The notes beneath the pieces were generated by a model that was not told the origin of the DNA, searched no databases, and saw nothing but the letters and a program-made list of their open reading frames with translations. From an uncultured Geobacteraceae bacterium (GTDB taxonomy: Bacteria; Desulfobacterota; Desulfuromonadia; Desulfuromonadales; Geopsychrobacteraceae), in contig CALFFB010000085.1 of NCBI GenBank assembly GCA_937958075.1, positions 1-14,928 of the forward strand: a stretch of 14,928 bases of DNA, written 5' to 3'. Positions 14,090 through 14,928 of the stretch are shown here, in pieces. Position numbers and translations under genes: made by a program. Each line of letters opens with the position of its first letter. Position 1 is the stretch's first letter.

Positions 14090-14928
14090 ATGATCAATAT
14101 ACTTAAGTTCTCAGACAGTGATTTTGCCGAGCGCTTCCGGCGTATTGAAGAACGCGCTGAAGAGATTCCTGCCGGGATTGAGGACACCGTCAGTGCCATT
14201 ATCGCTGATGTGCGCAGGCGTGGTGACGCGGCGCTGTTTGAGTTGACGGCAAAATTTGACCAACTGGTACTGACGGCTGAAACCATGGAGGTTTCCCGCA
14301 CTGAAATTGCGACCGCGCGAAACGCCATCGACAAATCCTCCCTGGCGGCGTTGGAGCTGGCAGCGCAGCGCATCGCCGATTACCACGCCAAGCAGAAACA
14401 GCAGACCTGGCTATCCACCGAAGAGAGCGATATTCTCCTCGGGCAGATGGTCACACCTCTGGATCGGGTCGGCATCTATGTGCCCGGTGGCAAGGCGGCC
14501 TATCCTTCCTCTGTCCTGATGAACGCCGTTCCGGCGAAAGTGGCGGGAGTGGGTGAAATTATCATGACGGTGCCCATGCCCGGCGGTGAAGCCAATCCTT
14601 ATGTGCTGGCGGCGGCGGATATCGCCGGAGTGGATCGGATCTTCAGGGTCGGCGGCGCCCAGGCGGTTGCCGCTCTGGCTTTTGGTACCGCCTGTATCCC
14701 CAGGGTCGACAAGATCACCGGACCCGGCAACATCTATGTGGCCACAGCCAAAAAGCAGGTGTTCGGGCAGGTCGGCATCGATATGATCGCCGGACCCAGT
14801 GAGATCCTGGTCATCAACGACGGCAGCGGCAACGCGGCTCACATCGCAGCGGATATGCTCTCCCAGGCTGAGCACGATGAACTGGCATCGGCGGTGCTGG
14901 TCACCAGCTGCGAGACGATGGCGACGGC
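14090..14928 (+). CDS. hisD: Histidinol dehydrogenase (HisD), 3' end cut by window edge
   Basis: The frame is open from ATG 14090 to the window end: 279 complete codons with no stop, roughly two thirds of the usual 430-residue enzyme. HisD oxidises L-histidinol to histidine in two NAD-dependent, zinc-dependent steps. Family blocks visible are VGIYVPGGKAAYPSS (127-141), GGAQAVAALAFGT (188-200), ITGPGNIYVATAKKQVFG (209-226) and MIAGPSEIL (232-240). QAEHD places Gln259 and His262 exactly where the E. coli zinc ligands are numbered. The other ligands (Asp360, His419 in E. coli) lie beyond the edge. GGAG sits seven bases before the ATG; an in-frame GTG at 14087 is less well spaced. hisG precedes it across a structured gap. 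Confidence 0.96.
   Translation, partial: MINILKFSDSDFAERFRRIEERAEEIPAGIEDTVSAIIADVRRRGDAALFELTAKFDQLVLTAETMEVSRTEIATARNAIDKSSLAALELAAQRIADYHAKQKQQTWLSTEESDILLGQMVTPLDRVGIYVPGGKAAYPSSVLMNAVPAKVAGVGEIIMTVPMPGGEANPYVLAAADIAGVDRIFRVGGAQAVAALAFGTACIPRVDKITGPGNIYVATAKKQVFGQVGIDMIAGPSEILVINDGSGNAAHIAADMLSQAEHDELASAVLVTSCETMAT

Noticed and set aside
1..14928. CRISPR arrays, tRNA or rRNA genes, insertion sequences
   Set aside because: No regularly spaced repeats, cloverleaf sequences, rRNA motifs or transposase genes were seen.

Overview
The window looks like the chromosome of a Desulfuromonadales-type bacterium (a Geobacter, Desulfuromonas or Pelobacter relative). I infer this from recalled gene order: rho-rpmE-prfA-prmC-murA-hisG-hisD is a core run in that group. 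A SAM-I riboswitch in front of metX also fits. No database search was possible.

Region 1 (1-4202, + strand) is the 3' part of a type I restriction-modification locus. It holds a Fic-domain protein cut by the left window edge, then hsdR, the restriction/translocase subunit. The modification and specificity genes (hsdM, hsdS) are not in the window and presumably lie upstream. hsdR ends two bases from the end of the convergent metX gene, so this is the seam between an accessory defence locus and core metabolism.

Region 2 (4205-6116, - strand) is a methionine/regulation block. A likely Fe-S-binding Rrf2-family regulator (5676-6116) is followed by a sigma70-like promoter, a clear SAM-I (S-box) riboswitch, an intrinsic terminator and metX (homoserine O-acyltransferase). 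metX most likely starts at a TTG (5317) downstream of the riboswitch, not at the ATG (5452) that lies inside the aptamer.

Region 3 (6257-8386, + strand) holds a glutamyl-Q tRNA(Asp) synthetase (gluQ), an unrecognised lipoprotein and a 364-base gene-free stretch before rho. That stretch carries a candidate promoter, a long-range inverted repeat, a perfect 14-bp palindrome and an 11-bp direct repeat.

Region 4 (8387-14928, + strand) is a housekeeping run. It contains transcription termination (rho), ribosomal protein bL31 (rpmE, closed by a strong terminator), peptide release factor 1 (prfA) with its methyltransferase (prmC), the first committed peptidoglycan enzyme (murA), and the histidine genes hisG (short form) and hisD (cut by the right edge). 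Between hisG and hisD sits a 110-base element bounded by perfect 12-bp inverted repeats with further nested and mutually exclusive pairings. It is the most unexplained structure in the window.
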